64,000 bases of DNA from Cristatella mucedo (GCA_009760855.2 WPIO01000020.1:5031501-5095500), one strand, 5' to 3'. Shown: positions 36,101 to 48,580, counted from the first letter of the stretch. Program-made: numbers and translations. Notes: a model not told the origin generated them from the letters alone.

Positions 36101-37777
36101 GCTGATCCATCAGAATTTTAAGTTCCATTTGTAAGGGAGCATGTTGACTGGCTGCCAACTAATAATTCTCGACACGTTGCATTGGCAGTGGGGGTGGTCA
36201 TTGGTTCCCGGAGAGCTCGATTAATAGTTTCCTGAGGCATATAAAATGGCTTCGGAGACATTCTCGAGTGCAGCAAAAGCAAAGTGCCAAAATGGAGATT
36301 CATTTCTGTGAGGGCTCTACATGAAATGCTTTGTTATCCTAAGTAATGACCTCGTGTGGCATATACGGGTGGGCATGGCTACCGAACCTGTCCAGTGTGA
36401 GTACATTCGTGGCCTACAATAAGATCTGCGAAAGAAAGCTTTTGGTCTCAGTCTTCTTCTAGGGCGCTCATCGCTCACTCACTTATTACGGATAGCTATT
36501 GCAGGTTGCAATTTGTATGGCTGTAGCTGAATGCAAAGGCTGCAGCTTGGCCTTATGATTACCACCTTGATTTATTACTAAACTTGATTGCCAGCTATAC
36601 CTTTCAGTGAGCTATCCAATAGCCCTGCAAGAAATCTTGCAGCTTGCAGTTTGACAATCTTTCGATTGATGTATTCCTACTTGTTAAAGTTACCGACTGC
36701 TGGCCAGTGGGTGAAGCTTAAATGTAGAGTTGAGAATTTCAATGCAAGTTCTTCTATTGAACAGAGATTACCTGCATTCTTAATAAACCGCCACCTTGCT
36801 TGTCTGATTGGTTGGATTGGTATAGAGCTGCTCAAATTCAGGGCTTTGAAAATTGGAAAATGGTTATCCCTCGTGTCTGGGATTAGCAAAGTCACATTTG
36901 CTAGGTGCCAGGCAACGGCCACATTGCAATTTAAATATCGCTTCGATGTGCTACCTTATTACGGTTTATCCATACTCTGAGTACTGGAGATTAGATAACC
37001 TGCTATGTATGTTAGCAGCAGAAGGCTTGTGGGTCAGTGCCGCTTGCCGGTTCGGACACACACATGTGGTACTTGTATGGGCCTCCGATTGTTGGAAGTG
37101 ACACTACTGAAGGGCTGCCAATGCAAGCCGTTGGTTGGCACTGTGAAGGCCGAAGCACCCTGTCGTCCGACTGTTGACCTAAGGCATTGCAGAAGCGCTG
37201 CTCGGGCAGTAGATTGCATGAATTGGGCTGATTCACCCTTTCACTGATCTGCTGAAGTGAGTTAAGTGGGAGGTGCTTCCTGTGCTGCTTAAGTTTATGT
37301 AAGCTTGCATGACTATTGCTCATGACGTCGACAAAGTGGGCGAAGAAAAACTGCTTGTGGGCCTCAGATATTTCGGGTATTATTCGTCTCTATATGAATA
37401 ATCAGTTCGATTGGTAGCTAGCTGTTGAAACTCTGGGCTCTGACAAACCCAAAAGGGAGTAATTATCCACTCGGAGTTTCAAAATAGTGTTCCGGCTTAT
37501 ATCTTAGGGTCAGTGGTTCTGGTTGGGATTCACCTGGTGTTCCCAATCACATTTTTCTTTTTTATACTTTTTCGGGGCCTGGTTCTTGGTTGGCATGGCT
37601 TTAAGCATTATCCACACTAGAGTTACAAATCGGTCTTTAGAAATCAATGTTATGAACACGTTTAATAATGATCGTACATGTTTTCCTAATAGTTTTGTTT
37701 CTTTACTAGCCACGTATATTACTTGTTTTCAATTTCCCCTAAGCTCTCACAAAAAGTTAACTCTAAAGTAACCAAAA
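33179..37777. other. Non-coding stretch with no recognised gene
   Basis: No frame could be tied to a known family, the longest being 130 codons at 36588-36980 without an ATG start. A partial match to the tandem-array unit is seen at about 36005-36065 (GCAGGTATTTAAGGAGTTAC then CTTGCCCCTTC). The motif GTACAAGCATCGG recurs at about 33193 and 33418. Confidence 0.35.
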
Positions 37778-38173
37778 TTACCTCGTACAAACCTTAAATC
37801 CTTTGGAGACCGTGCATTTAGCTCGTATGCTCCCACAGCCTGGAACTCCCTCCCGACCTGCATCAGAACATCCCCTGACCTGACCACATTTAAAAGAAAC
37901 TTAAAAACATACCTATTTAGGACAGCATTTAGTGGGTCTTGTGATTCGTCCTCGATGTGCTTATGCGTGCTGACACTGTTCATGCTGCCACTAACCACAT
38001 TTGCATGCTGACCCAGTGCATGTAACCCCTAACCATGTTATTCATTTTGTTTGTTTTTCAAGCATGATTTTACTTACTATTCTATTGCGAATCACTTTGC
38101 AGCAAATGTAAAGCGCCTAGAAAGAGATTAAGTTCTCTGAGGGCGCTTTATCAAGTGCAATATTATATATTAG
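37778..38173 (+). mobile_element. LINE-A 3' end, sense
   Basis: The RT C-terminal remnant and 3' UTR are very similar to 1290-1640. The hairpin GCGCC...GGCGC at 38115-38150 is intact. The tail is a short ATATTATATATTA. It lies just left of the tandem array. Confidence 0.85.
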
Positions 38174-38782
38174 TGGGCAGAGGAATGCAGATATGTACTA
38201 GTCAGGGAGTGGCTTCCTTATCTAATTGTCACATATAAAGACCAGCTGCTTTAGCTTCAGAAAATTAAGTACTACAGTAAGTAACGTATGAACTATAAAC
38301 GAATTCTGTTCAACTACTAGTCAGTCGATATTAGTTCTTGGGCAACAAATGTCAGTTGCCTTGTCAGAGATAATGCTTTCTGAGACTGTGTTGCACTGGC
38401 TTAATACGGCTTTTACTTACATTAAGATTAATATAATCGTTTTCTGGATTGTTAGCTCTTCGATCAGGAAAGGGGCACATGAACTATCCAATATTTGGCT
38501 TGTAAATTGAACTGAATGGGTACTCCTATAGCTGTGGTATAGATGCTTCACCAAATTATACTTAAAATCTACACGGGGTTTATCTAAATGCTGCCCAGGT
38601 CACTCGATCAACGTCGATTGCAGGTAGTGCTGCTTCTGCAAGTTCAGCTTGCTAAAGGCCAATTAGGCTGAGTAGTGTTGGCCTCTCGATTGCAGATTTC
38701 GGTTGTGGTGCTCACACTCAGCAACGGCTTTCATAGGCTGCTGGGTGTATGCTGGTGTGAGTGGGCTTGCCCAACCGTAATG

Positions 38783-39697
38783 GAATGCAATGTATCTCTT
38801 TCTGTCACTCCACAACGTCATAAAGACGATGTGGGTGTCATGCAGGAGAGTTTTGTATAGCCCACTCACAGCCTAAGCGGCTTTTGGTACGCATTCGGTA
38901 GCCAACAGACTTCGTTTCACGCAACGAAGAGAAAGTGGGAAGCATAGCAGAGTCAGGAGAGCAGTTGAGGTAGTGAGTAGCATAGGAGTAGCAGCTCAGG
39001 ACCGCTGAAAAGGATGTGCCATAGTCGGCAGTAGGAGAGTAGTTATCGTTGCGTAAGAATTGTGGAAGCGAGTTCCACAGTCTACAACCTACAGAGCTAA
39101 AGCTTCTGTCGTCAACTGTAATTAAGTGGAGGAATGGGACAGCTAACTTATTGTCCACACAGGACCTGAGGGCTCGAACATGCTGAAACTTATGCAGCAG
39201 CTCTGCTAGGTACGAAGGAGCCAAGCCGTGGCGGGCCTTGTGGGTCAGCATAAGAACTTTGCTCTGTATCCTTTGCTCAACCGGCAACCATCTAGCTCCT
39301 TCAGCAAAGGAGACACGTGCTCAAACCGCTGGGACTTGAAGACCAGCCTTGCAGCCATATTCATTTTCCGCTGCAGTGGCATAATAGCTTTCTTTGAAAG
39401 CCCAGCCAAAAGGGAATTACAATAATCAAGCCGAGACAGAACTAGAGAGCTAGTTAAATTTTTTACAAGCCACTGTGGTAGACAGCTCCTAATCTTGGAC
39501 AGGGATCGGATGTGGTGGTTAGCTGTAGAGGCAGTCTTCTGAATGAAGCTGTTGAAATTTAGGCAGCTGTCAAACACGACACCTAAATTTCGAGCTTGTG
39601 GTGATGGCCACACAATAGCATCACCTATTAGAACAGCAAAGCCTTTTAATCCAGCTTCACGCTTAGGGTGTCCTATGAGCAGCAGTTCGGTGAGGAC
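38783..39697 (-). mobile_element. LINE-B 3' end with RT C-terminus, antisense, nested in the tandem array
   Basis: Minus strand: RNLGVVFDSCLNF, then LVLSRLDYCNSLLAGLS and LTHKARHGLAPSYLAELL, then DDRSFSSVGCRLWNSLPQFLRND. This is the reverse-transcriptase C-terminal pattern of CR1/L2/Jockey-like elements. The frame shifts once near 39250-39290. It is followed by a 3' UTR and the tail hairpin around 38800-38850. The insertion breaks a unit: CAACCGTA on one side and GACATGCTAAATTT on the other join in the uninterrupted units. The RT catalytic core is not included. Confidence 0.85.
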
Positions 39698-40845
39698 ATG
39701 CTAAATTTCCCTCCTGATGATGTGAATTAGCATCGCCACGATCTTACAAAGTGAAGACAATCAATTTTGTGTGATAATAAAATCAGATGCTTTAAGTTAC
39801 TGCACCTTAGTTGGAAGGCAAGCCCTGAGCTGTAAGCATTACTGACATGTTTTGGTATTGAAGTTTTCCCTGCAGAATTACTCTTGCAGGTACTTAAAGT
39901 TTTACTTATCAAGGTCTATGCTAGCCTGCCCTTTCGCCAAGTAGGAAATAAGTCAGTTATGAACCCCAATCGTTCTCTAATTAACTACTAGCCAGTCGAT
40001 CTGAATTTGTGCACAGCGAATGTCAATTGCCGTGACAGAAATAAGGCTTTCTGAGGGTGCTATTACACGTGTTTAAAATATTCCATTATTTGCGTTATCG
40101 TTATTGTAATCATTGCCTGAATTAGAAGCTCTTCGAGAAGGGAAGTGGCATATTAACCAACTAATATTTTTTCGGAAGCTTGGCTTGTAAAGGTTAACTG
40201 GCAGGGTACTCCGTATGATGGTGGATGAGATGCTTAACCACAATCTACCTAAAATCCATGTATGCATTTTCTACAAGCTGCCAAGGTCAATCGATGGACG
40301 ACCAGATGCTGGAAACGCTGCTGCTGCAAGTTCAGCTTGCCAAAGATCGATTAAGCTGAGTAGGCTCTGAGCTTCTTAATTACCAATTTTGGCATCAAGA
40401 TTGCAGATCTTAGAATCTTGGTTGCAGACTTTGGCGTCTCAGCCAAATGGTCGGCCATTGCTAGGCAGGTCTTGTCACAGCACCTAGCTCAGCTGTGAGT
40501 CTGAAAGCTCTGGTGATCATACACAGTACCGGCTTTCGCAGTCTGCTGTGAGCCTGCTGCTGTGAATATGCATGCCCAACCGTATTGAGTTTCTAAATTT
40601 TCCTTGTGCTGACTTGAAATGGCTTAGTCACATTCTTCTAAATAAAGTTATGTTAATGACTCTGGTCTATCAATATAATCAGACACTTTATGTAACGCTA
40701 CCTTAGTTGCAAGGCAAGCTCCATGTTTTCAATTTTGCTGACCTTTGTTAGAGAGTATGTCCTGTGGAATTACTCTTCCAGATATTTATTGTGTCACTAA
40801 ACAAGGTCCATGATCAGCTGTGCCGTCAACAAGTAGGAAGATGTA

Positions 40846-41178
40846 ATATAACATATCTCCTTCTGTAACTCCAAAAAGTTATAGAGACTATGTGGGTGTT
40901 ACGCAGGAGAGTTTGGTATAGCACACTCATAGCCTAAGAGACTTTTGGTATGCACTCGATAGCCAACATGCTTTTTCTCACGAAAGCAAGAGAAAGTGGG
41001 AAGCATAGCAGAGTCAGGAAAGCAGTTGAGGTAGTGAGTAGCATGGAAGTAGCAGGTCAGGATCGCTGAAAAGGATGAGCCATAGTCGGCAGCAGGAGAG
41101 TAGTAATCGTTGCCTAAGAATTGTTTAAGCGAGTTCCTCAGTCTAGGACCTGACCTGCAGAGCTAAAGCTTCGTGTAT
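40846..41178 (-). mobile_element. LINE-B 3' end, antisense, second insertion in the array
   Basis: TATCTCCTTCTGTAACTCC at about 40855 and CAGCCTAAGAGACTTTTGG at about 40930 match the other LINE-B ends. Only about 330 bases are present, and the hairpin's inner stem is eroded. Confidence 0.8.
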
Positions 41179-41589
41179 GAACCCATATCGTTTTCCAATC
41201 AACTGCTAGAAATTTGATCTTATTTTGTTTAGCTGCCAACGTCGATTGCCTTGATAGAGATAAGGCTTTCCGAGGGCGCTCTAACAGTCACTTTAACAAT
41301 ACTGTTATTTAGGTTATCGTTATTGAAGTCCTTGTCGGAATTGCAAACGCTTTGATATGGGAACCGCTCTCTTTACCTGTCAAATGTTTTTTCGGAAGCT
41401 TAGCAAATTTGAATTGGCAGGGCACTGCCCATAGTGATGGCTTAGTTAGGTGCTTTACCAAAGGCTACCTAAAATCTACATAAGCGTTTTCTGAGAGCTG
41501 CCAAGGTCCAAGCGCTAAACGCCGGGTGGTGGCTGTGCTGCTGCAAGTTCTGTTTGCCAGCGGTCGATTAAGCTGAGTAAGCTTGCAGC

Positions 41590-41658
41590 ATCTTGATTAC
41601 CTATTTCGGTATTTAGATTGCAGATTTTAGCATCTCTTTTGCAGATTTTGGCGTCCGG
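41590..41658 (-). repeat. 21 bp heptad-coding sub-repeat, unit 3
   Basis: The minus strand reads DAKICKR-DAKICNL-NTEIGNQ-DAASLLS, four seven-residue repeats of which three start Asp-Ala, inside an open frame of about 61 codons (41700-41515). The DNA period is 21 bases (GCAGATTTTAGCATCTCGATT-like). Confidence 0.6.
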
Positions 41659-42715
41659 GCCGAGTTGTCGGTCCTTGCTAGGCAGGTCTACTCGCAGCAC
41701 CTGGCTCAGCTGAGTGTGCCATTGCTCTGGTGCTCACACAGAGCACCGGCTGCTGTGAGTGTGCTGGCGTGAATATGCAAGCTCTACCGTGTGGAATTGC
41801 TATATGTTCCTCTTGCTGACTTGAGGTGGCTTAGCCATGTTCTTACTGACAAGATATGATGGTGACTTTGGTTTATCAAGATTATCAGACTCTTTAAGTA
41901 ACTACACCTTAGTTGTGAGGCATGCCCCATGTTGTAATTTATCAGACATTTATCAGACGGACAGTCCTGTGGAATTACTCCTCCAGGTACTGAATGTCTC
42001 GCTAAACGAGGTCCATGCTTGGCTGCCTCTTCAGCAAGTAGGAAATAGTCGTGGATGAACCCCTATTGTTTTCCGATCAATTACTAGCTAGAGCATCATT
42101 TTTCTTGTTAGGCAAATCTATTGCCTTTACAGAGATAAAGCTCTCTTAGGGTGCGCTTACACTTGTTTCAATAACACTATTGTTCACATTAACATTATTA
42201 CACTCGTCAGAATTATCAGCTCTTCAATAAGGGAAGTGGCACATTTTATCGGAAGCACGAATTGTAAAGTTTAACTGGCAGATCATTCCCCATTGTGGTG
42301 GCAGAGATGCTTGACCAAAGTCTATCTGAAATCTAGGTATGCATTTTCTACAAGCTGCCAAGGGCGATCGCTGGATGTGGTGCAGCTGCAAGTTCTGCTT
42401 GCCAATGAACGATTAAGCTGAATTGGCTTGAATTATCTAGATTACAGATCTCTGCATCTAGATTGCAGATTTTAGTATCTCGGTTTCAGAGTTTGGCATC
42501 TCGGAAAGAGTTGTTGGCCTCTGCTAGGCAGGTCTTGCAGCACCTAGCTGAGCTACGAGCACTACAGCTCTGCCACTCACACTCCGTACCGGCTTTTGCA
42601 GGCTGCTGTGGGCAGCTAACGTGAGTGTGCATGTCAAACCGTGTGGACATGCTAAATGTTCCTCTTGCTGACTTGAATTAGCTTACTCACATTCTTACCA
42701 ACAAAGTTATGATGG

Positions 42716-42899
42716 TCAGCCGTAATGGCTCACAAGGTAAGGTTGGTACCTTTTCACGACCTCGGCCCCGAGTTCGTGGGTTCGAATCCTGCGGTGGGCG
42801 ATCCTTTATCGCCACTGCAAGCAGTGGTGATAGCCACGAAAGGCTCTTCTTTCGCTATACCAAAAGAAGCTGTTAAATCAGCTAGCTAAAAATAAATTG
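42716..42899 (+). mobile_element. tRNA-derived SINE, best-preserved copy, nested in the tandem array
   Basis: A-box-like GGCTCACAAGGTAAGG, the paired arm CGACCTCGGCCCCGAG, and a perfect B box GGGTTCGAATCC (42779-42790). Then GGTGGGCGATCCTTTATCGCC, and a terminal hairpin, AGCTGTTAAATCAGCT, at about 42870-42885. It interrupts an array unit, so it inserted later. It would be transcribed by RNA polymerase III from the internal boxes if active. Confidence 0.85.
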
Positions 42900-43512
42900 T
42901 TCTATTAATATAATCAGACACAGCAAGTAACGGCAATTAAGGTGCACATCAAGCCCGATGCTGTCTATTTGGCCTAAATTTATTGGTAAGTTTGTCAGGT
43001 GGAATTTCTCTGCCTGGTACTGAAGGTGTCACTAAACTAGGTTCATTCTTGACTTCCCCTTCAACAAGTAGAAAACAAGTCAGGTATGAAACCCTACGGT
43101 TTTTCGATAAACTACTAACCAGTCAATCTGAATTCTTGTAGACCAAATTTCAATTGCCTTGACTGAAATAAGAATTCCTGAGGGTGCTATGGCACTCTTT
43201 TCAATAATATTATTGTTTAAGTTATCGTTATTATAATCATTATCAGAGTTATAAGCTCTTCGATAAGGGATGTGGCATATTAACTACCTAATATTTTTTC
43301 GGAAGCTTGTCTTGTAAAGGTGAACTGGCAATGCACTCCCCATACTAATGGCATAGATGCTTGACCAAAGGCTACCTAAAATATGTGTATGCACTTTCTA
43401 CAAGCTGTCAAGGTCAATCGCCTGATGATGTGGTGCTGGCAATGCTGCATCTGCAAGTTCTGCTTGGTAAGGGTCGATTATGCAGAGTGGACTTGGAACA
43501 TTTTTTGAAAAC

Positions 43513-43570
43513 TGATTTTGGCATCTCGATTGCAGATTTTAGCACCTCGATTGCTAATTTTAGCTCCTTG
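43513..43570 (-). repeat. 21 bp heptad-coding sub-repeat, unit 5
   Basis: The minus strand reads GAKISNR-GAKICNR-DAKISFQ inside an open frame of 77 codons (43711-43478). The same heptad phase as at 41590-41658. Confidence 0.6.
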
Positions 43571-44397
43571 GCAAAGCTCTTGGTATGTGCTAAGCAGGTA
43601 TAGTTCTCCACCTAGATCAGCCGAGAGTGTTAAAGCTCTGGTGCTCACACTCAGCACCGGCTTTCTGCAGGCTGCTCTTAGCCTGCTGTGGTGACTTGCT
43701 ATATGTTCCACTTGGTGACTTGAAATGGCTTAGTCACATTCTTACTGACAACGTTATGATAATGACTTTGGTTTATGAATATAATCAGACATTTTAAGTA
43801 AATGCACCTTAGTTGCAAGGCAGTCCCTACTCTGTCAATTTGGCCGACATTTATTTGAGAGTTAGTCCTGTGGAATTACTGTCTCGGGTATTTGATGTGT
43901 CACTAAACAAGGTCCATGCTTAGCTGCACCTTCAATAATTAGAAAAATAGTCATTTGTGAACCTCCATCGTTTACTGATCTTCTACTAGCAACTCAATTT
44001 TTTTGTTTCGCTGCGAATGTCTAACGCTTTGAAAGAGATAAGATTCTCTGACGGTGCAGACAGATAAGACTCTCTGACGGTTAAAGTTGCTTAAATAATT
44101 CTGTCATATAAGTTACCTTTCTTGTAATTCTTGTCAGAATTATAAGTGCTTCGATTTTGGGAATAGGGTCTTTTGGCACGCAATATTTTTTTGAAAGCTT
44201 GGCTTCTATAGTTGAACTGGCAGGGCACTCCCAATTGTTGCGGCATAGATGCTTGGCTAAAGGCTAACTAAAGTCTACATATGCATTTTCTACGGGCTGC
44301 CAATGTCAATTACTGGACGTGGTGATGGTGGCAGTACTGCTGCTGTAATTTCTGCTTGCAAAGGGTAGATCAAGCTGAGGCTTGCAATAACTTGTTT

Positions 44398-44460
44398 ACC
44401 GATTTCGGCATCTAGATTGCAGATTTTAGCATCTTGGTGGCAGATTTTGGCGTCTTGGCC
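44398..44460 (-). repeat. 21 bp heptad-coding sub-repeat, unit 6
   Basis: The minus strand reads DAKICHQ-DAKICNL-DAEIGKQ inside an open frame of 69 codons (44499-44290). The phase is the same as in units 3 and 5. Confidence 0.6.
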
Positions 44461-45420
44461 GAGTTTTCGGTCCTTGCTAGACAGGTCTAGTGGCACCACC
44501 TAGTTCAGCTGCCCGTGTCAAATCTTTGTTGCTCATACTGAGCAACCAATTTCGCAGGCTGTTGTGAGCAAGCTGGCATGAATATGCATGCCATACCGTG
44601 CGGACGTGCTAAACGTTCCTCTTGCTGAATTGATGTATCTTAATAACGTTTTTACTGACAAAGTTACGATAATGATTTTGGCTTACAAATATAATCAGAA
44701 AGCTTAAGTAGTTGCACCTTACTTGCAATGCAAGGCCATGCTATCAACATCGCGGACATGTATTGCAGATTTTGTTCTACTGAAGCACTCTTCCAGGTGC
44801 TTAAAGTGTCAACGATTAAGGTTTATGTTAGGCTACTCCTTAAAAAGTAGGAAATAGTCAATGATGAACCCCTATTGTTTTCGGATCAAGTACTAGTTAT
44901 TCAATCTTTATTCTGTGTGCAGCAGAAGTTTATTGCGTTCAGAGAGATGCAGATTTCCGAGGGTGCTCTTAAACTTGTTTCAATAATACTCTTGCTTAAA
45001 TCAAAATTTTTATAACCGTTGTCAGAATTATCAGCTCTTCGATAAGGGAGTGGCATATTAACTACCTAGCATTTTTGTGGAAGCATGACTTGTAAAGCTC
45101 TACTGGCAGGGCACTCCCCATAGTGGTGGCAGAGATGCTTGACCAAAGTCTACCTAAAATCTAGGTATGCGTTTTCTACATGCTGCTAAGGTCAATCGCT
45201 GTACGTGGCGATACTGGCAATGCTGCTGCTACAAGTTCTGCATGCCAAGGGTCGATTATGCTGAGTAGGCTTTCAGCATATTGATTACAGATTTTGGCAA
45301 TCTAGATTAAAGATCTTAGCATCTCATTTGCAGAGTTTGGCATCTCGGCCGAGTTGTCAGCCTTTGCTAAGCAGCTCTAGTTGCAGCCCCTATCTCAGGT
45401 GAGAGTTTTAAAGCTTTTGG

Positions 45421-48400
45421 CCCTAGCGCCATCTGCTTTATCTGCAAAGCTGCTGGTTGCACCAGCTCGGCCATGGGCCTCGTCTAGCCCGGGGGGGGGG
45501 GCAGCTCAAACATAGAGCGAGCAGTCTCAAATGCTAGGCATGATCTATAGAACATTTTAATCTTCTGCATCACCTTGTGCAAGAACCTTTCAGTCGTCTC
45601 AACTGGCATGCACTTTGAATATTAACTGTTAGATTTTGATGTTTTTGATCCCGTGGATCAAACTGCTGCTTAGCCAGTGGAGTGTGTACCTCGTACGGAA
45701 GCAAAAGGTGGCATTTAGGCATTTGACGGACATGACCAAGCAACTGGCTGGTGAACGATTGCGAAGCTCTTACATGCGCACCACCCTGTCATCAGGCATG
45801 TGCAAGATCAAAGGATCGATTGTCTGCATTGGCAGCATTTGTGCATATCATGTGTTTATTTGTGACATAAATGATATGGTCGACCGTGTCATAGCCTACC
45901 AGCTGATTATCCAGCGCTTAAGGTGTGCAATCATTCGGGCCATCACCTGGATGAAAGAATCAGTTCTCTGCAGTGGCAGGCAATTTTGCATAGCACCATT
46001 AGATTTGTGTAATTGACAATTTAGCCGACGCTCGCCTTTGACATAATGGACATACTTGCCCACTCACCTGCTACCATGGAGAGTGAGTATTGGCTGCAAC
46101 TGAGAAATTGGTCATAATCAGGATCAGTAATCAGTTGCCTCCAGCGGCAGACCTTTTTGCACAGCATGTGCTGCTACTTACTTTTACACCGGTTTGCCTA
46201 GGCTACTACTCCCTGACATGTTTGCAGATCGTAGATGATTACCGGTGTGATCAGTTATCAATGACTAACTATCCCCAGTGGCAGGTTTTAATGCATAGAA
46301 GGTCATCAATTTTGTGGTGCTTGGCAAGCTAGCCTACACCACTACTTGGCTGGCTTGTGTTTAGCTCTTACAGAATCATCATGTAATTAGAATCCGTCTG
46401 CTGGACCAAATATCTGTTGGATCCACTCGCAGGCCATTTCCGTTGCTGCAATCGTTTTTTATGGAATTGACACACATGTCTATGCTGGCTTTAGGCAATG
46501 GCATAGCAAAATCCTGTAAGCAGCCATTTGTGAGAGCAAAAGATGATTCACCTTAACTTTCACACATTTCCTGTAGCAGGTCAACGATATGACTTAATTG
46601 AAAAACTTCTTAGTTTCACTGCCTTGCCGTAGACCGAGCAGCTGTGACAGGATGTTATTACTGGTAGTCATGGCTGGACAGTAGATGATCCTTTTTGACC
46701 AATTTGATGCACTTGGTCACACGAATTACTATCCTGACAAATTCACAATTTTTTCAGTTGTACCATCCGGTTACTAGTTATCTCCGTCGGTGTCACCTGG
46801 GTCTTTGGGCAATAAATAATCGAACCCCTCTACTGGTAAACTGGCTGATTATACAGACATGGCTGCCTCAAAGTCATTCATCTCTTGCTTTATAGAGATA
46901 ACAAATCGGATTTGCTATGTTTTCTTATGTACTTCTTGATATGGAAGAAGCAAAGTGGACAACAGTATTTGATGTAAGGTGAGCAATCTGTTGATATCTA
47001 TGCAAGCTAGGAAAGATTGACTAAATGTCAGTCCCTTGCTGGCTTGAGAGCCATTTTATGCTACATAGTCTGGCAATCGCCTACAGCCTGGCAGTGGATA
47101 CAGACACGAGGGCATCAAACTCATGCATTTTGGTTAACCGGAAATATGCAACATATTAGTCACATGGTTTGTGCATACTTCTAGACAAGGAAGCAGCACA
47201 TTACATTACATAACCAGGATGTGATGTAATGCCAACAGAGTCTGTAAGTCCATGTTGTTGCACCTACTGCAGCCACCTGAGATTAGGTAGCCAATTATCG
47301 CTCACACCCACGTGACCCATTGGTTAGTAAATCGTTGGACATGAGATCACAATCTAACTGCGAGTTGCTCCACATAGGCCTCTAAATCATCCATACAAAA
47401 AGAGATATGCCAAATAATTGGCAGTGATGAATGGTTGTTCAGCCAAAACACAAAGCCAAGATTAGCCTGCTTATACTCTCTAGGAGGCACTCAGTCCATT
47501 AGCTAGTTAAGCTTGAAGCACCTGCTAGCACTCTGCCAGTGCCTAAAGAAATGCAAGTTTGTAACTCGTGCTTCTTTTGTTTCAAGTAGAAGCAAAATAA
47601 GATCTTACGCGTGGTTCATATGAACTTGTTGATATGGCAGCAGCATGCTGCAACGAGGGTTTCATGCTAAGCATGGTCAAACTGTCGAACACTGTACTAG
47701 GCCGAGCCTAAACATGGCTGCTTCTATCGGCTTAACCTGGCCAGCAAGGACTCATTGGCCTGCGCAGGGGGGGGGTGGCGGGTGCCATTTCCTGTCTGTC
47801 ATTGATACCTCTTGGGCGCAGCCTCTGCTGTTGCAGTGGAAGATCAGATAAGCACAGAATATCTGAAAGAATGTAATATAATATATGAATATAACAAAAA
47901 ATGAGCACCTCGAGGTTTCTTAGCAGTCCAGGTGAGCCATATTTGCTATGCAGCTCAGCTCACGTTGATTTTAATAGCTTTACATGCACAGTCATGGGAT
48001 GTCATGGTTTAAGACAGGTGGTAGTGATCTGTTATACCTCAGTCTCGTTTTTCCAACACTACGAACTCCGTGGGGGTGCCTGATGTCACCTTAGGCTTGC
48101 ACAGTTTAAATCGTCCACATAAATGGTGCCACTTCGACAGCAAGCTTAGAGAGGAGGCAACTGTGAGCACCAGGTAAGTCAACGAGCTCTAGCTCGTAGG
48201 CAGGTCGGCTGCTGTGCCCATCACAGCTTAGCTCGGGCAGGCTTTGCTGCCCTTTACCTGGAGGTGATTCATCTGCTGGGAGCATGAGCCAAATAAGCTG
48301 AATCCTTGGATGCTCTTCCACAACGCAGTCACTGCTTTGCTAGCTCACAGAGCCAGACTTCTGAGAGCAATTGCTGTGCACAGCTGCTTTCTTTCAGTAG

Positions 48401-48514
48401 CTGAATGCTATGCTAACAACGCAAATAGCTCCTGCATCTTGGTTGCACTGTAAATATAATTAATTTGTATAGCATCCCTTGCGAACATATTCGCTATTCA
48501 GGCACTTCTTATAT
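45421..48514. other. Non-coding stretch right of the array; unassigned frames and two G-runs
   Basis: G-runs of 11 (45491-45501) and 9 (47767-47775) lie here. A 126-codon plus-strand frame at 45636-46016 is unrecognised and has no supporting homology. The frame at 46090-46332 is similar in status. No repeat family was recognised. Confidence 0.35.
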
Positions 48515-48580
48515 GCCTCGGAGCTCGAGCCCATGACCTCAGCCAGACCTTGGTCGGGCAAGTTCTTTCCCTACTGGAGA
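48515..48580 (-). repeat. tRNA-like/SINE-head relic, antisense
   Basis: The reverse strand reads TAGGGAAAGAACTTGCCCGACC, then GGTCTGGCTGAGGTC and GGGCTCGAGCTCC, i.e. A-box-like, paired arm and B-box-like elements in the order seen in the SINEs at 42716 and 61029. No 3' hairpin found. Confidence 0.4.

Larger units (their letters stand above)
38215..45420. repeat. Tandem array of seven diverged units of about 0.85-0.9 kb
   Basis: A landmark (GCTGCCAAGGTCAATCG-like) recurs at about 38590, 40275, 41497, 42352, 43402, 44297 and 45181. A second landmark (AGAGATAAGGCTTTCTGAGGGTGCT-like) recurs at 38365, 40037, 41252, 42129, 43161, 44034 and 44940, in the same order each time. Uninterrupted units measure about 0.85-1.05 kb. 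Longer spacings are explained by LINE-B in units 1 and 2 and by a SINE in unit 4. Units share an AAGTTCTGCTTGCCAAG block, a 21 bp sub-repeat, and a closing CCGTGTGGACATGC. They look about 70-80% identical by eye. Confidence 0.85.

Noticed and set aside
38215-45420. Array as a CRISPR-like repeat-spacer structure
   Set aside because: Units are about 0.87 kb and diverged throughout, with no short identical repeats and unique spacers. The sequence is also eukaryotic in type.
45491-45501. G-runs at 45491 and 47767 as quadruplex elements
   Set aside because: Each is a single isolated run, not four neighbouring tracts.
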